Positions 47,051 through 59,819 of a DNA stretch of 64,000 nucleotides are shown here, in pieces (positions within the stretch are counted from its first letter, which is position 1; the number at the start of each line of letters is the position of its first letter). The notes below the pieces were generated by a model. That model had not been told where the DNA came from. It made no database searches and worked only from the letters and a program-made list of their open reading frames with translations. The position numbers were made by a program, and so were the translations under genes. Location of the stretch: assembly GCA_034509425.1 (NCBI GenBank), contig JAVTVJ010000295.1:327402-391401 (forward strand). The letters are read 5' to 3'. Origin of the DNA: Eopsaltria australis (lineage: Eukaryota > Chordata > Aves > Passeriformes > Petroicidae).

Positions 47051-48451
47051 CTTGTTGATCCCTCTGCACTTAGTTCCTGGTCCTGCTCCTCCTCTGTGTA
47101 TTGAAATGGCTTCTGGACCAGAAGCAGGGCCTTCTTAACCACCTCAGTCCAGACAAAGTCAGAGTAGTCCAGGAATGCCGGAGCATCAGTTGTTTGGCTG
47201 TGCACGGTGTGTCCTGGACTCTCTGTCCTGTCTGCTGAGGCTGGCATGGACTGGGCTGTGTCCAGCAGAACTGGGCTGTCGACTCTGGGGCTGTGCAGGA
47301 CACATCTCTGCCTCCTTGCCTCTTTTGCTCGCATTTGTTCATCTATACTTTGTCCCTGCCCCTGCCGTTCTTGTGTCTCCTCAGAGGGCTGCTGCATGAC
47401 AAGCACAGCCTTCTTAACAGCCTCAGCACCTGTGTAGTCAGCTGCATTCAAGAAGAGTGGCGCATCAGCCCTGGGACTCTGTGTCTCATGTACGCCCGTC
47501 TTTGTCCTGGCTGCAGTGGGTGTTACTGCCGGTGACACATCCCTACTGGGTTGCATGTCCTGCTCTTCCACCATGTGCTGGCTGGATCCCTGGATCTCAG
47601 GTGTAGGCTTGTGTAGGACATCTTTCCTGATATACTCTGTGGGGTGAAGCAGATCTGTGTCATCAGCGCCTGGGTGCTTCTCCTTCTGTCCTGTGCTGAT
47701 GACCATGGGTGCAGGAAAGCTTTGGGCATGTCCTGCACGTCTTCCTGCTCTTGTTGATCCCTCTGCACTTTGTTCCTGGTCCTGCTCCTCCTCTGGGTGT
47801 TCAAATGGCTTCTGGACCAGAAGCAGGGCCTTCTTAACCACCTCAGTCTGGACGAAAACAGAGTAGTCCAGGAATGCCGGAGCATCAGTTGTTTGGCTGT
47901 GCACGGTGTGTCCTGGACTCTCTGTCCTGTCTGCTGAGGCTGGCATGGACTGGGCTGTGTCCAGCAGAACTGGGCTGTCGACTCTGGGGCTGTGCAGGAC
48001 ACGTCTCTGCCTCCTTGTCTCTTTTGCTCCCATTCCTTCATCTATACTTTGTCCCCATTCCCCTGCCATACTTGTGTCTCCTCAGAGGGCTGCTGCATGA
48101 CAAGCACAGCTTTCTTAACAGCCTCAGCACCTGTGTAGTCAGCTGCATTCAAGAAGACCGGCGCATCAGCCCTGGGACTCTGTGTCTCATGTACGCCCCT
48201 CTTTGTCCTGGCTGCAGTGGGTGTTACTGCTGGTGACACATCCCTACTGGGTTCCACGTCCTGCTCTTCCACCATGTGCTGGCTGGATCCCTGGAGCTCA
48301 AGCATAGCCTTGCGCAGGACATCTTTCCTGATATACTCTGTGGGGTGAAGCAGATCTGTGTCATCAGCTCCTGGGTGCTTGTTCTTCATCTTCTGTCCTT
48401 TGCCAGAGGACACTTTGGAGGATAAGTGCCAAGCCAGCCGTGCTCTCTGGA
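47051..48451 (-). pseudogene. Gene copy 3 segment with two frameshifts
   Basis: Two repeat cycles between the 1-bp deletion near 47050 and LTR A. The frame is open from about 48063 to 47052. It is broken again by a 2-bp insertion near 48056-48064 (CATTCCCCTGCC where others have CATTCCTGCC). Upstream of that a short piece of A and B modules (48065-48451, A module variant LLHPTEY) runs to the LTR. Confidence 0.75.
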
Positions 48452-49090
48452 TGTTGCGGTGGTAGAAGCCACCCCGGGGGTGGCTGAGGAGAAAATATAT
48501 AGACCAGATGAGTGGTGGGAAGACACCACTGTGTAGCATCTCTCCCGTGGGTTTAGAATGGTTTCTCCCTATTGCCATTAGGCTAATTCTGTTATGGCAG
48601 TTGGTCAGTTGCTCCCCCCCCCACTCCTTGACATAATCATGTCCTTCCAGAATGTTCCTCCAACCTCGATGCCCCATTGGCCTGGCCCCCTTCTCCCCTC
48701 CCCCGCTGTTCTCTGGTTGGCTCCCCCTGTATTGCCCCTCCCCTGTTGCCCCCCAGAACCCTGTCCCTCATGGCTGGTTCTCCCGTATAAAAGGTGATGC
48801 TCTTCCCTGTCTGCTGTCCTTTTGTCCCTGGACCCTTCCGAGATCAATAAACTCGGGAACCCATACAAAGGACCCCTGTCGCCTCTTTACTCTGTGTCCC
48901 TCTGCTTTCTTTGAGGAGCGTCTGTGGCTACTATTTTGCCAGCAGGGCTGCAGCCTGCAGTAAGGATCACTGGGATCCTGCCAGGGGGACCGCCGAGTGC
49001 TGGACAGAGCCTCGGGACGGGGGCCCTTTGGAGCACACGGGGGAGTGCGCTCCAAAGGAAGTGTTACGTTTTGTAACCTTTTATTCTATA
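48452..49090 (+). mobile_element. LTR A (639 bp) inserted in the coding repeat
   Basis: Bounded by TCTGGA at 48446-48451 and 49091-49096. It starts TGTTGCGG and ends TTCTATA. On the plus strand it has an inverted CCAAT (CCATTGG), a TATA box (TATAAAA, 48786-48792) and AATAAA (48846-48851), i.e. U3-R-U5 order antisense to the gene. It is the long subtype (CTGCTTTCTTTGAGG after the poly(A) signal). No internal viral sequence is present. Confidence 0.8.
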
Positions 49091-49900
49091 TCTGGATACT
49101 CACTATTCTTGACAAAAGCCTACGCCACCTCTCTTGAGCCGGGCTTTTGATGACCACAGGTGCAGGAAGGCTTTCGGCAGGTCCTGCAGGTTTTCCTGCT
49201 CTTGTCGATCCCACTGCACTTAGTTCCTGGTCCTGCTCCTCCTCTGGGTATTCAAATGGCTTCTGGACCAGAAGCAGGGCCTTCTTAACCACCTCAGTCC
49301 GGACGAAGTCAGAGTAGTCCAGGAATGCCAGAGCATCAGTTGTTTGGCTGTGCACGGTGTGTCCTGGACTCTCTGTCCTGTCTGCTGAGGCTGGCATGGA
49401 CTGGGCTGTGTCCAGCAGAACTGGGCTGTCGACTCTGGGGCTGTGCAGGACACGTCTCTGCCTCCTTGCCTCTTTTGATCCCATTTCTTCATCTACACTT
49501 TGTCCCCATTTCTGCCGTTCTTGTGTCTCCTCAGAGGGCCTCTGGATCACAAGCACAGCCTTCTTAACTGCCTCAGCACCTGTGTAGTCAGCTGCATTCA
49601 AGAAGATTGGCGCATCAGCCCTGGGACTCTGTGTCTCATGTACGCCCCTCTTTGTCCTGGCTGCAGTGGGTGTTATTACTGGTGACACATCCCTACTGGG
49701 TTCCACGTCCTGCTCTTCCACCATCTGCTGGCTGGATCCCTGGAGCTCAAGCGTAGCCTTGCGCAGGACATCTTTCCTGATATACTCTGTGGGGTGAAGC
49801 AGATCTGTGTCATCAGCTCCTGGGTGCTTCTTCTTCTTCTTCTGCCCTTTGCCAGAGGACACTTTGGAGGATAAGTGACAAGCCAGCCGTGCTCTCTGGA
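49091..49900 (-). pseudogene. Gene copy 3 segment, one open cycle between LTRs A and B
   Basis: One full A-B-C-D cycle plus the half-linkers on each side, open throughout. Reading into LTR A the frame stops almost at once (SRIVSIQ then one residue and TAG at 49086-49088). Upstream the frame continues a little into LTR B. Without its own promoter it is a captive fragment. Confidence 0.7.
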
Positions 49901-50533
49901 TGTTGCGGTGGTGGAAGCCACCCAGGGGGTGGCTGAGGAGAAAATATATAGACCAGATGAGTGGTGGGAAGACACCACTGTGTAGCATCTCCCCCGTGGG
50001 TTTAGAATGGTTTCTCCCTATTGCCGTTAGGCTAATTCTGTTATGGCAGTTGGTTAGTTGCTCCCCCCCCCCTCCTTGACATAATCATGTCCTTCCAGAA
50101 TGTTCCTCCAACCTCGATGCCCCATTGGCCTGGCCCCCTTCTCCCCTCTCCCGCTGTTCTCTGGTTGGCTCCCCCTGTATTGCCCCTCCCCTGTTGCCCC
50201 CCCGAACCCTGTCCCTGATGGCTGGTTCTCCCGTATAAAAGGTGATGCTCTTCCCTGTCTGCTGTCCTTTTGTCCCTGGACCCTTCCGAGATCAATAAAC
50301 TCGGGAACCCATACAAAGGACCCCTGTCGCCTCTTTATTCGGTGTCCATTCTTTGAGGAGCGTCTGTGGTTACTATTTTGCCAGCAGGGCTGCAGCCTGC
50401 AGTAAGGATCACTGGGATCCTGCCAGGGGGACCGCCGAGTGCTGGCCAAGAGCCTCGGGCCAGGGGCCCTTTGGAGCACACGGGGGAGTGTGTTCCAAAG
50501 GAAGTGTTACGTTTTGTAACCTTTTGTTCTATA
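49901..50533 (+). mobile_element. LTR B (633 bp, short subtype)
   Basis: TCTGGA at 49895-49900 and 50534-50539. TATAAAA at 50234-50240, AATAAA at 50294-50299. Has CATTCTTTGAGG where the long subtype has six more bases. Confidence 0.8.
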
Positions 50534-52746
50534 TCTGGATACTCAGTATTCTTGACAAAAGCCTACGCCACCTCTCTTGAGCCGGGCTTTTAAAGACCAC
50601 AGGTGCAGGAAGGCTTTGGGCATGTCCTGCAGGTTTTCCTGCTTTTGTTGATCCCTCTGCACTTAGTTCCTGGTCCTGCTCCTCCTCTGGGTATTCAAAT
50701 GGCTTCTGGACCAGAAGCAGGGCCTTCTTAACCACCTCAGTCCAGACAAAGTCAGAGTAGTCCAGGAATGCCGGAGCATCAGTTGTTTGGCTGTGCACGG
50801 TGTGTCCTGGACTCTCTGTCCTGTCTGCTGAGGCTGGCATGGACTGGGCTGTGTCCAGCAGAACTGGGCTGTCGACTCTGGGGCTGTGCAGGAGAATGCT
50901 CTGCCTCCTTGCCTCTTTTGTTCCCATTTCTTCATCTACACTTTGTCCCTGCCCCTGCCATTCTTGTGTCTCCTCAGAGGGCTGCTGGATGACAAGCACA
51001 GCCTTCTTAACAGCCTCAGCACCTGTGTAGTCAGCTGCATTCAAGAAGATTGGCGCATCAGCCCTGGGAGTCTGTGTCTCATGTTCGCCCCTCTTTGTCT
51101 TGGCTGCAGTGGGTGTTACTGCTGGTGACACATGCCTACTGGGTTGCATGTCCTGCTCTTCCACCATGTGCTGGCTGGATCACTGGAGCTCAAGCATAGC
51201 CTTGGGTAGGACATCTTTCCTAATATACTTTGCAGTGTCCAGCAGATCTGTGTCATCAGCGCTTGGGTGCTTCTTCTCCTTCTGTCCTGTGCTGATGACC
51301 GTAGGTGCAGGAAGGTTTTGGGCATGTCCTGCAGGTTTTTGTGCTTTTGTTGATCCCTCTGCACTTAGTTCCTGGTCCTGCTCCTCCTCTGTGTATTCAA
51401 ATGGCTTCTGGACCAGAAGCAGGGCCTTCTTAACCACCTCAGTCCAGACAAAGTCAGAGTAGTCCAGGAATGCCGGAGCATCAGTTGTTTGGCTGTGCAC
51501 AGTGTGTCCTGGACTCTCTGTCCTGTCTGCTGAGGCTGGCAGGGACTGGGCTGTGTCCAGCAGAACTGGGCTGTCGACTCTGGGGCTGTGCAGGACACGT
51601 CTCTGCCTCCTTGCCTCTTTTGCTCCCATTCCTTCATCTGCACTTTGTCCCCATTCCTGCCGTTCTTGTGTCCCTTCAGAGGGCCTCTGGATCACAAGCA
51701 CAGCCTTCTTAACAGCCTCAGCACATGTGTAGTCAGCTGCATTCAAGAAGACCGGCGCATCAGCCCTGGGACTCTGTGTCTCATGTACGCCCCTCTTTGT
51801 CCTGGCTGCAGTGGGTGTTACTGCTGGTGACACATCCCTACTGGGTTCCACGTCCTGCTCTTCCACCATGTGCTGGCTGGATCCCTGGATCTCAAGTGTA
51901 GCCTTGTGTAGGACATCTTTCCTAATATACTTTGCAGTGTGCAGCAGATCTGTGTCATCAGCGCTTGGGTGCTTCTTCTCCTTCTGTCCTGTGCTGATGA
52001 CCATAGGTGGAGGAAGGATTTGGGCATGTCCTGCAGGTTTTCCTGCCCTTGTTGATCCCTCTGCACTTAGTTCCTGGTCCTGCTCCTCCTCTGGGTATTC
52101 AAATGGCTTCTGGACCATTAGCAGGGCCTTCTTAACCACCTCAGTCCGGACGAAGTCAGAGTAGTCCAGGAATGCCGGAGCATCAGTTGTTTGGCTGTGC
52201 ACGGTGTGTCCTGGACTCTCTGTCCTGTCTGCTGAGGCTGGCATGGACTGGGCTGTGTCCAGCAGAACTGGGCTGTCGACTCTGGGGCTGTGCAAGACAC
52301 GTCTCTGTCTCCTTGCCTCTTTTGTTCCCATTTGTTCATCTACACTTTGTCCCTGCCCCTGCCGTTCTTGTGTCTCCTCAGAGGGCTGCTGCATGACAAG
52401 CACAGCCTTCTTAACAGCCTCAGCACCTGTGTAGTCAGCTGCATTCAAGAAGAGTGGCGCATCAGCCCTGGACTCTGTGTCTCATGTACGCCCCTCTTTG
52501 TCCTGGCTGCAGTGGGTGTTACTGCTGGTGACACATCCCTACTGGGTTCCACGTCCTGCTCTTCCACCATCTGCTGGCTGGATCCCTGGAGCTCAAGCGT
52601 AGCCTTGCGCAGGACATCTTTCCTGATATACTCTGTGGGGTGAAGCAGATCTGTGTCATCAGCTCCTGGGTGCTTCTTCTTCATCTTCTGTCCTTTGCCA
52701 GAGGACACTTTGGAGGATAAGTGACAAGCCAGCCGTGCTCTCTGGA
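50534..52746 (-). pseudogene. Gene copy 3 segment, three cycles with one stop and one frameshift
   Basis: Three cycles between LTRs B and C. A G-to-T change on the coding strand turns GGA into TGA at 51180-51182 (plus GGATCA for GGATCC), in the A module. A 1-bp deletion near 52467-52470 (CCCTGGACTC for CCCTGGGACTC) shifts frame in the B module. Between these, about 1.27 kb is open. Confidence 0.75.
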
Positions 52747-53385
52747 TGTTGCAGTGGTAGAAGCCACCCAGGGGGTGGCTGAGGAGAAAATATATAGACC
52801 AGATGAGTGGAGGGAAGACACCACTGTGTAGCATCTCCCCCGTGGGTTTAGAATGGTTTCTCCCTATTGCCGTTAGGCTAATTCTGTTATGGCAGTTGGT
52901 CAGTTGCTCCCCCCCCTCCTTGACATAATCATGTCCTTCCAGAATGTTCCTCCAACCTCGATGCCCCATTGGCCTGGCCCCCTTCTCCCCTCTCCTGCTG
53001 TTCTCTGGTTGGCTCCCCCTGTATTGCCCCTCCCCTGTTGCCCCCCCGAACCCTGTCCCTGATGGCTGGTTCTCCCGTATAAAAGGTGATGCTCTTCCCT
53101 GTCTGCTGTCCTTTTGTCCCTGGACCCTTCCGAGATCAATAAACTCAGGAACCCATACAAAGGACCCCTGTCGCCTTTTTTACTCGGTGTCCATCTGCTT
53201 TCTTTGAGGAGCGTCTGTGGCTACTATTTTGCCAGCAGGGCTGCAGCCTGCAGTAAGGATCACTGGGATCCTGCCAGGGGGACCGCCGAGTGCTGGCCAA
53301 GAGCCTCGGGCCAGGGGGCCCTTTGGAGCACATGGGGGAGTGCGCTCCAAAGGAAGTGTTGCGTTTTGTAACCTTTTATTCTATA
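52747..53385 (+). mobile_element. LTR C (639 bp, long subtype)
   Basis: TCTGGA on both sides (52741-52746 and 53386-53391). TATA box and AATAAA as in LTR A; the sequence around the signal reads AATAAACTCAGG. Confidence 0.8.
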
Positions 53386-54894
53386 TCTGGATACTCACTA
53401 TTCTTGACAAAAGCCTACGCCACCTCTCTTGAGCCGGGCTTTTGATGACTGTAGGTGCAGGAAGGCTTTGGGCATGTCCTGCAGGTTTTCCTGCTCTTGT
53501 CGATCCCACTGCACTTAGCTCCTGGTCCTGCTCCTCCTCTGGGTATTCAAATGGCTTCTGGACCAGAAGCAGGGCCTTCTTAACCACCTCAGTCTGGACG
53601 AAGTCAGAGTAGTCCAGGAATGCCGGAGCATCAGTTGTTTGGCTGTGCACGGTGTGTCCTGGACTCTCTGTCCTGTCTGCTGAGGCTGGCATGGACTGGG
53701 CTGTGTCCAGCAGAACTGGGCTGTCGACTCTGGGGCTGTGCAGGACACATCTCTGCCTCCTTGCCTCTTTTGCTCGCATTTGTTCATCTATACTTTGTCC
53801 CTGCCCCTGCCGTTCTTGTGTCTCCTCAGAGGGCTGCTGCATGACAAGCACAGCCTTCTTAACAGCCTCAGCACCTGTGTAGTCAGCTGCATTCAAGAAG
53901 AGTGGCGCATCAGCCCTGGGACTCTGTGTCTCATGTACGCCCGTCTTTGTCCTGGCTGCAGTGGGTGTTACTGCCGGTGACACATCCCTACTGGGTTCCA
54001 CGTCCTGCTCTTCCACCATGTGCTGGCTGGATCCCTGGATCTCAGGTGTAGCCTTGTGTAGGACATCTTTCCTGATATACTCTGTGGGGTGAAGCAGATC
54101 TGTGTCATCAGCGCCTGGGTGCTTCTCCTTCTGTCCTGTGCTGATGACCATGGGTGCAGGAAAGCTTTGGGCATGTCCTGCACGTCTTCCTGCTCTTGTT
54201 GATCCCTCTGCACTTTGTTCCTGGTCCTGCTCCTCCTCTGGGTGTTCAAATGGCTTCTGGACCAGAAGCAGGGCCTTCTTAACCACCTCAGTCTGGACGA
54301 AAACAGAGTAGTCCAGGAATGCCGGAGCATCAGTTGTTTGGCTGTGCACGGTGTGTCCTGGACTCTCTGTCCTGTCTGCTGAGCCTGGCATGAACTGGGC
54401 TGTGTCCAGCAGAACTGGGCTGTCAACTCTGGGGCTGTGCAGGATACGTCTCTGCCTCCTTGTCTCTTTTGCTCCCATTTGTTCATCTATACTTTGTCCA
54501 TGCTCCTGGCGTTCTTGTGTCTCCTCAGAGGGCTGATGGATGACAAGCACAGCCTTCTTAACAGCCTCACTACCTGTGTAGTCAGCTGCATTCAAGAAGA
54601 CCGGCGCATCAGCCGTGGGCCTCTGTGTCTCATGTACGCCCCTCTTTGTCCTGGCTACACTGGGTGTTACTGCTGGTGACACATCCCTACTGGGTTCCAC
54701 GTCCTGCTCTTCCACCATGTGCTGGCTGGATCCCTGGAGCTCAAGCGTAGCCTTGCGCAGGACATCTTTCCTGATATACTCTGTGGGGTGAAGCAGATCT
54801 GTGTCATCAGCTCCTGGGTGCTTCTTCTTCTTCTTCTGTCCTTTGCCAGAGGACACTTTGGAGGAAAAGTGCCAAGCCAGCCGTGCTCTCTGGA
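53386..54894 (-). pseudogene. Gene copy 3 segment, two open cycles between LTRs C and D
   Basis: About 1.5 kb continuously open, two complete cycles with module A in the LLHPTEY form. The C module has MPGSADRTE in one cycle instead of MPASADRTE. The lower part matches 47070-47700 at an offset of 6445 bp. Ends in LTR C with the same immediate stop (53381-53383). Confidence 0.7.
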
Positions 54895-55527
54895 TGTTGC
54901 GGTGGTAGAAGCCACCCCGGGGGTGGCTGAGGAGAAAATATATAGACCAGATGAGTGGTGGGAAGACACCACTGTGTAGCATCTCCCCCGTGGGTTTAGA
55001 ATGGCTTCTCCCTATTGCCGTTAGGCTAATTCTGTTATGGCAGTTGGTCAGTTGCTCCCCCCCCCCGCCTTGACATAATCATGTCCTTCCAGAATGTTCC
55101 TGCAACCTCGATGCCCCATTGGCCTGGCCCCCTTCTCCCCTCCCCCGCTGTTCTCTGGTTGGCTCCCCCTGTATTGCCCCTCCCCTGTTGCCCCCCCGAA
55201 CCCTGTCCCTGATGGCTGGTTCTCCCGTATAAAAGGTGATGCTCTTCCCTGTCTGCTGTCCTTTTGTCCCTGGACCCTTCCGAGATCAATAAACTCGGGA
55301 ACCCATACAAAGGACCCCTGTCGCCCCTTTACTCGGTGTCCATTCTTTGAGGAGCGTCTGTGGCTACTATTTTGCCAGCAGGGCTGCAGCCTGCAGTAAG
55401 GATCACTGGGATCCTGCCAGGGGGACCGCCGAGTGCTGGCCAAGAGCCTCGGGCCGGGGGCCCTTTGGAGCACATGGGGGAGTGTGCTCCAAAGGAAGTG
55501 TTGCGTTTTGTAACCTTTTATTCTATA
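54895..55527 (+). mobile_element. LTR D (633 bp, short subtype)
   Basis: TCTGGA on both sides (54889-54894 and 55528-55533). Near-identical to LTR F at an offset of 4292 bp. Confidence 0.8.
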
Positions 55528-57037
55528 TCTGGATACTCACTATTCTTGACAAAAGCCTACGCCACCTCTCTTGAGCCAGGCTTTTGATGACTGTAGGTGA
55601 AGGAAGGCTTTGGGCATGTCCTGCAGGTTTTCCTGCTCTTGTTGATCCCTCTGCACTTAGTTCCTGGTCCTGCTCCTCCTCTGGGTGTTCAAATATCTTC
55701 TGGAATGAAGCAGGGCCTTCTTAACCACCTCAGTCCAGACAAAGTCAGAGTAGTCCAGGAATGCCGGAGCATCAGTTGTTTGGCTGTGCACAGTGTGTCC
55801 TGGACTCTCTGTCCTGTCTGCTGAGGCTGGCATGGACTGGGCTGTGTCCAGCAGAACTGGGCTGTCGACTCTGGGGCTGTGCAGGACACGTCTCTGCCTC
55901 CTTGCCTCTTTTGCTCCCATTCCTTCATCTTTACTTTGTCCCTTTCCCTGCCGTACTTGTGTCTCCTCAGAGGGCTGCTGGATGACAAGCACAGCCTTCT
56001 TAACAGCCTCAGCACCTGTGTAGTCAGCTGCATTCAAGAAGATTGGCGCATCAGCCCTGGGACTCTGTGTCTCATGTACGCCCCCCCTTGTCCTGGCTGC
56101 AGTGGGTGTTACTGCTGGTGACACATCCCTACTGGGTTCCACGTCCTGCTCTTCCACCATGTGCTGGCTGGATCCCTGGATCTCAGGTGTAGGCTTGTGT
56201 AGGACATCTTTCCTGATATACTCTGTGGGGTGAAGCAGATCTGTGTCATCAGCGCCTGGGTGCTTCTCCTTCTATCCTGTGCTGATGACCATAGGTGCAG
56301 GAAGGCTTTGGGCATGTCCTGCAGGTTTTCCTGCTCTTGTTGATCCCTCTGCACTTTGTTCCTGGTCCTGCTCCTCCTCTGGGTGTTCAAATGGCTTCTG
56401 GACCAGAAGCAGAGCGCTCTTAACCACCTCAGTCTGGACGAAAACAGAGTAGTCCAGGAATGCCGGAGCATCAGTTGTTTGGCTGTGCACGGTGTGTCCT
56501 GGACTCTCTGTCCTGTCTGCTGAGGCTGGCATGGACTGGGCTGTGTCCAGCAGAACTGGGCTGTCGACTCTGGGGCTGTGCAGGACACGTCTCTGCCTCC
56601 TTGCCTCTTTTGCTCCCATTCCTTAATCTATACTTTGTCCCCATTCCCCTGCCATACTTGTGTCTCCTCAGAGGGCTGCTGCATGACAAGCACAGCCTTC
56701 TTAACAGCCTCAGCACCTGTGTAGTCAGCTGCATTCAAGAAGACCGGCGCATCAGGCCTGGGCCTCTGTGTCTCATGTACGCCCCTCTTTGTCCTGGCTG
56801 CAGTGGGTGTTACTGCTGGTGACACATCCCTACTGGGTTCCACGTCCTGCTCTTCCACCATGTGCTGGCTGGATCCCTGGAGCTCAAGCATAGCGTTGCG
56901 CAGGACATCTTTCCTGATATACTCTGTGGGGTGAAGCAGATCTGTGTCATCAGCTCCAGGGTGCTTGTTCTTCATCTTCTGTCCTTTGCCAGAGGACACT
57001 TTGGAGGATAAGTGACAAGCCAGCCGTGCTCCCTGGA
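55528..57037 (-). pseudogene. Gene copy 3 segment, degenerate two-cycle block (first of a pair)
   Basis: Carries a 1-bp deletion in the D module near 55691-55710 (AAATATCTTCTGGAATGAAG), TAG at 56272-56274, TAA at 56623-56625 and the 2-bp insertion near 56641-56653 seen also near 48060. All four lesions recur at +4292 bp in 59820-61329. Confidence 0.85.
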
Positions 57038-57675
57038 TGTTGCGGTGGTAGAAGCCACCCAGGGGGTGGCTGAGGAGAAAATATATAGACCAGATGAGTG
57101 GTGGGAAGACACCACTGTGTAGCATCTCCCCCTTGGGTTTAGAATGGTTTCTCCCTATTGCCGTTAGGCTAATTCTGTTATGGCAGTTGGTCAGTTGCTC
57201 CCCCCCCCTCCTTGACACAATCATGTCCTTCCAGAATGTTCCTCCAACCTCGATGCCCCATTGGCCTGGCCCCCTTCTCCCCTCCCCCGCTGTTCTCTGG
57301 TTGGCTCCCCCTGTATTGCCCCTCCCCTGTTGCCCCCCCGAACCCTGTCCCTGATGGCTGGTTCTCCCGTATAAAAGGTGATGCTCTTCCCTGTCTGCTG
57401 TCCTTTTGTCCCTGGACCCTTCCGAGATCAATAAACTCGGGAACCCATACAAAGGACCCCTGTCGCCTTTTTTACTTGGTGTCCATCTGCTTTCTTTGAG
57501 GAGCGTCTGTGGCTACTATTTTGCCAGCAGGGCTGCAGCCTGCAGTAAGGATCACTGAGATCCTGCCAGGGGGACCGCCGAGTGCTGGCAAGAGCCTCGG
57601 GCCAGGGGCCCTTTGGAGCACATGGGGGAGTGCGCTCCAAAGGAAGTGTTGCGTTTTGTAACCTTTTATTCTATA
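57038..57675 (+). mobile_element. LTR E (638 bp, long subtype)
   Basis: Right TSD TCTGGA (57676-57681); the left copy has changed to CCTGGA (57032-57037), as in LTR G. Same TATA and AATAAA layout. Confidence 0.8.
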
Positions 57676-59186
57676 TCTGGATACTCATTATTCTTGACAA
57701 AAGCCTACGCCACCACTCTTGAGCCGGGCTTTTGATGACTGTAGGTGCAGGAAGGCTTTGGGCAGGTCGTGCAGGTTTTCCTGCTCTTGTCGATCCCTCT
57801 GCACTTAGTTCCTGGTCCTGCTCCTCCTCTGTGTATTCAAATGGCTTCTGGACCAGAAGCAGGGCCTTCTTAACCACCTCAGTCCAGACAAAGTCAGAGT
57901 AGTCCAGGAATGCCGGAGCATCAGTTGTTTGGCTGTGCACGGTGTGTCCTGGACTCTCTGTCCTGTCTGCTGAGGCTGGCATGGACTGGGCTGTGTCCAG
58001 CAGAACTGGGCTGTCGACTCTGGGGCTGTGCAAGACACGTCTCTGTCTCCTTGCCTCTTTTGTTCCCATTTGTTCATCTACACTTTGTCCCTGCCCCTGC
58101 CGTTCTTGTGTCTCCTCAGAGGGCTGCTGCATGACAAGCACAGCCTTCTTAACAGCCTCAGCACCTGTGTAGTCAGCTGCATTCAAGAAGAGTGGCGCAT
58201 CAGCCCTGGGACTCTGTGTCTCATGTACGCCCGTCTTTGTCCTGGCTGCAGTGGGTGTTACTGCCGGTGACACATCCCTACTGGGTTCCATATCCTGCTC
58301 TCTTCCACCATGTGCTGGCTGGATCCCTGGATCTCAGGTGTAGCCTTGTGTAGGACATCTTTCCAGATATACTCTGTGGGGTGAAGCAGATCTGTGTCAT
58401 CAGCGCCTGGGTGCTTCTCCTTCTGTCCTGTGCTGATGACCATGTGTGCAGGAAGGCTTTGGGCATGTCCTGCACGTTTTCCTGCTCTTGTTGATCCCTC
58501 TGCACTTTGTTCCTGGTCCTGCTCCTCCTCTGGGTGTTCAAATGGCTTCTGGACCAGAAGCAGAGCGCTCTTAACCACCTCAGTCTGGACGAAAACAGAG
58601 TAGTCCAGGAATGCCGCAGCATCAGTTGTTTGGCTGTGCACGGTGTGTCCTGGACTCTCTGTCCTGTCTGCTGAGCCTGGCATGAACTGGGCTGTGTCCA
58701 GCAGAACTGGGCTGTCAACTCTGGGGCTGTGCAGGATACGTCTCTGCCTCCTTGCCTCTTTTGCTCCCATTTGTTCATCTATACTTTGTCCCTGCCCCTG
58801 CCGTTCTTGTGTCTCCTCAGAGGGCTGCTGCATGACAAGCACAGCCTTCTTAACAGCCTCAGCACCTGTGTAGTCAGCTGCATTCAAGAAGACCGGCGCA
58901 TCAGCCCTGGGACTCTGTGTCTCATGTATGCCCCTCTTTGTCCTGGCTGCAGTGGGTGTTACTGCTGGTGACACATCCCTACTGGGTTCCACGTCCTGCT
59001 CTTCCACCATGTGCTGGCTGGATCCCTGGAGCTCAAGCGTAGCCTTGCACAGGACATCTTTCCTGATATACTCTGTGGGGTGAAGCAGATCTGTGTCATC
59101 AGCTCCTGGGTGCTTCTTCTTCTTCTTCTGTCCTTTGCCAGAGGACACTTTGGAGGATAAGTGACTAGCCAGCCGTGCTCTCTGGA
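57676..59186 (-). pseudogene. Gene copy 3 segment, two cycles with one frameshift
   Basis: Matches 53386-54894 at an offset of about 4290 bp but is broken by a 2-bp insertion near 58297-58304 (CTGCTCTCTTCC for CTGCTCTTCC). Pieces of about 200 and 330 codons remain open on either side. Confidence 0.8.
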
Positions 59187-59819
59187 TGTTGCGGTGGTAG
59201 AAGCCACCCAGGGGGTGGCTGAGGAGAAAATATATAGACCAGATGAGTGGAGGGAAGACACCACTGTGTAGCATCTCCCCCGTGGGTTTAGAATGGCTTC
59301 TCCCTATTGCCGTTAGGCTAATTCTGTTATGGCAGTTGGTCAGTTGCTCCCCCCCCCCGCCTTGACATAATCATGTCCTTCCAGAATGTTCCTGCAACCT
59401 CGATGCCCCATTGGCCTGGCCCCCTTCTCCCCTCCCCCGCTGTTCTCTGGTTGGCTCCCCCTCTATTGCCCCTCCCCTGTTGCCCCCCCGAACCCTGTCC
59501 CTGATGGCTGGTTCTCCCGTATAAAAGGTGATGCTCTTCCCTGTCTGCTGTCCTTTTGTCCCTGGACCCTTCCGAGATCAATAAACTCGGGAACCCATAC
59601 ACAGGACCCCTGTCGCCTCTTTACTCGGTGTCCATTCTTTGAGGAGCGTCTGTGGCTACTATTTTGCCAGCAGGGCTGCAGCCTGCAGTAAGGATCACTG
59701 GGATCCTGCCAGGGGGACCGCCGAGTGCTGGCCAAGAGCCTCGGGCCGGGGGCCCTTTGGAGCACATGGGGGAGTGTGCTCCAAAGGAAGTGTTGCGTTT
59801 TGTAACCTTTTATTCTATA
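59187..59819 (+). mobile_element. LTR F (633 bp, short subtype)
   Basis: TCTGGA on both sides (59181-59186 and 59820-59825). Counterpart of LTR D one higher-order repeat away. Confidence 0.8.

Noticed and set aside
48452..49090. Reading the interrupting segment as a gene-specific intron instead of an LTR
   Set aside because: The 6-bp duplication, the uninterrupted paralogous linker and the TATA/AATAAA layout on the opposite strand favour an LTR insertion. Intron-like use is kept only as a hypothesis.
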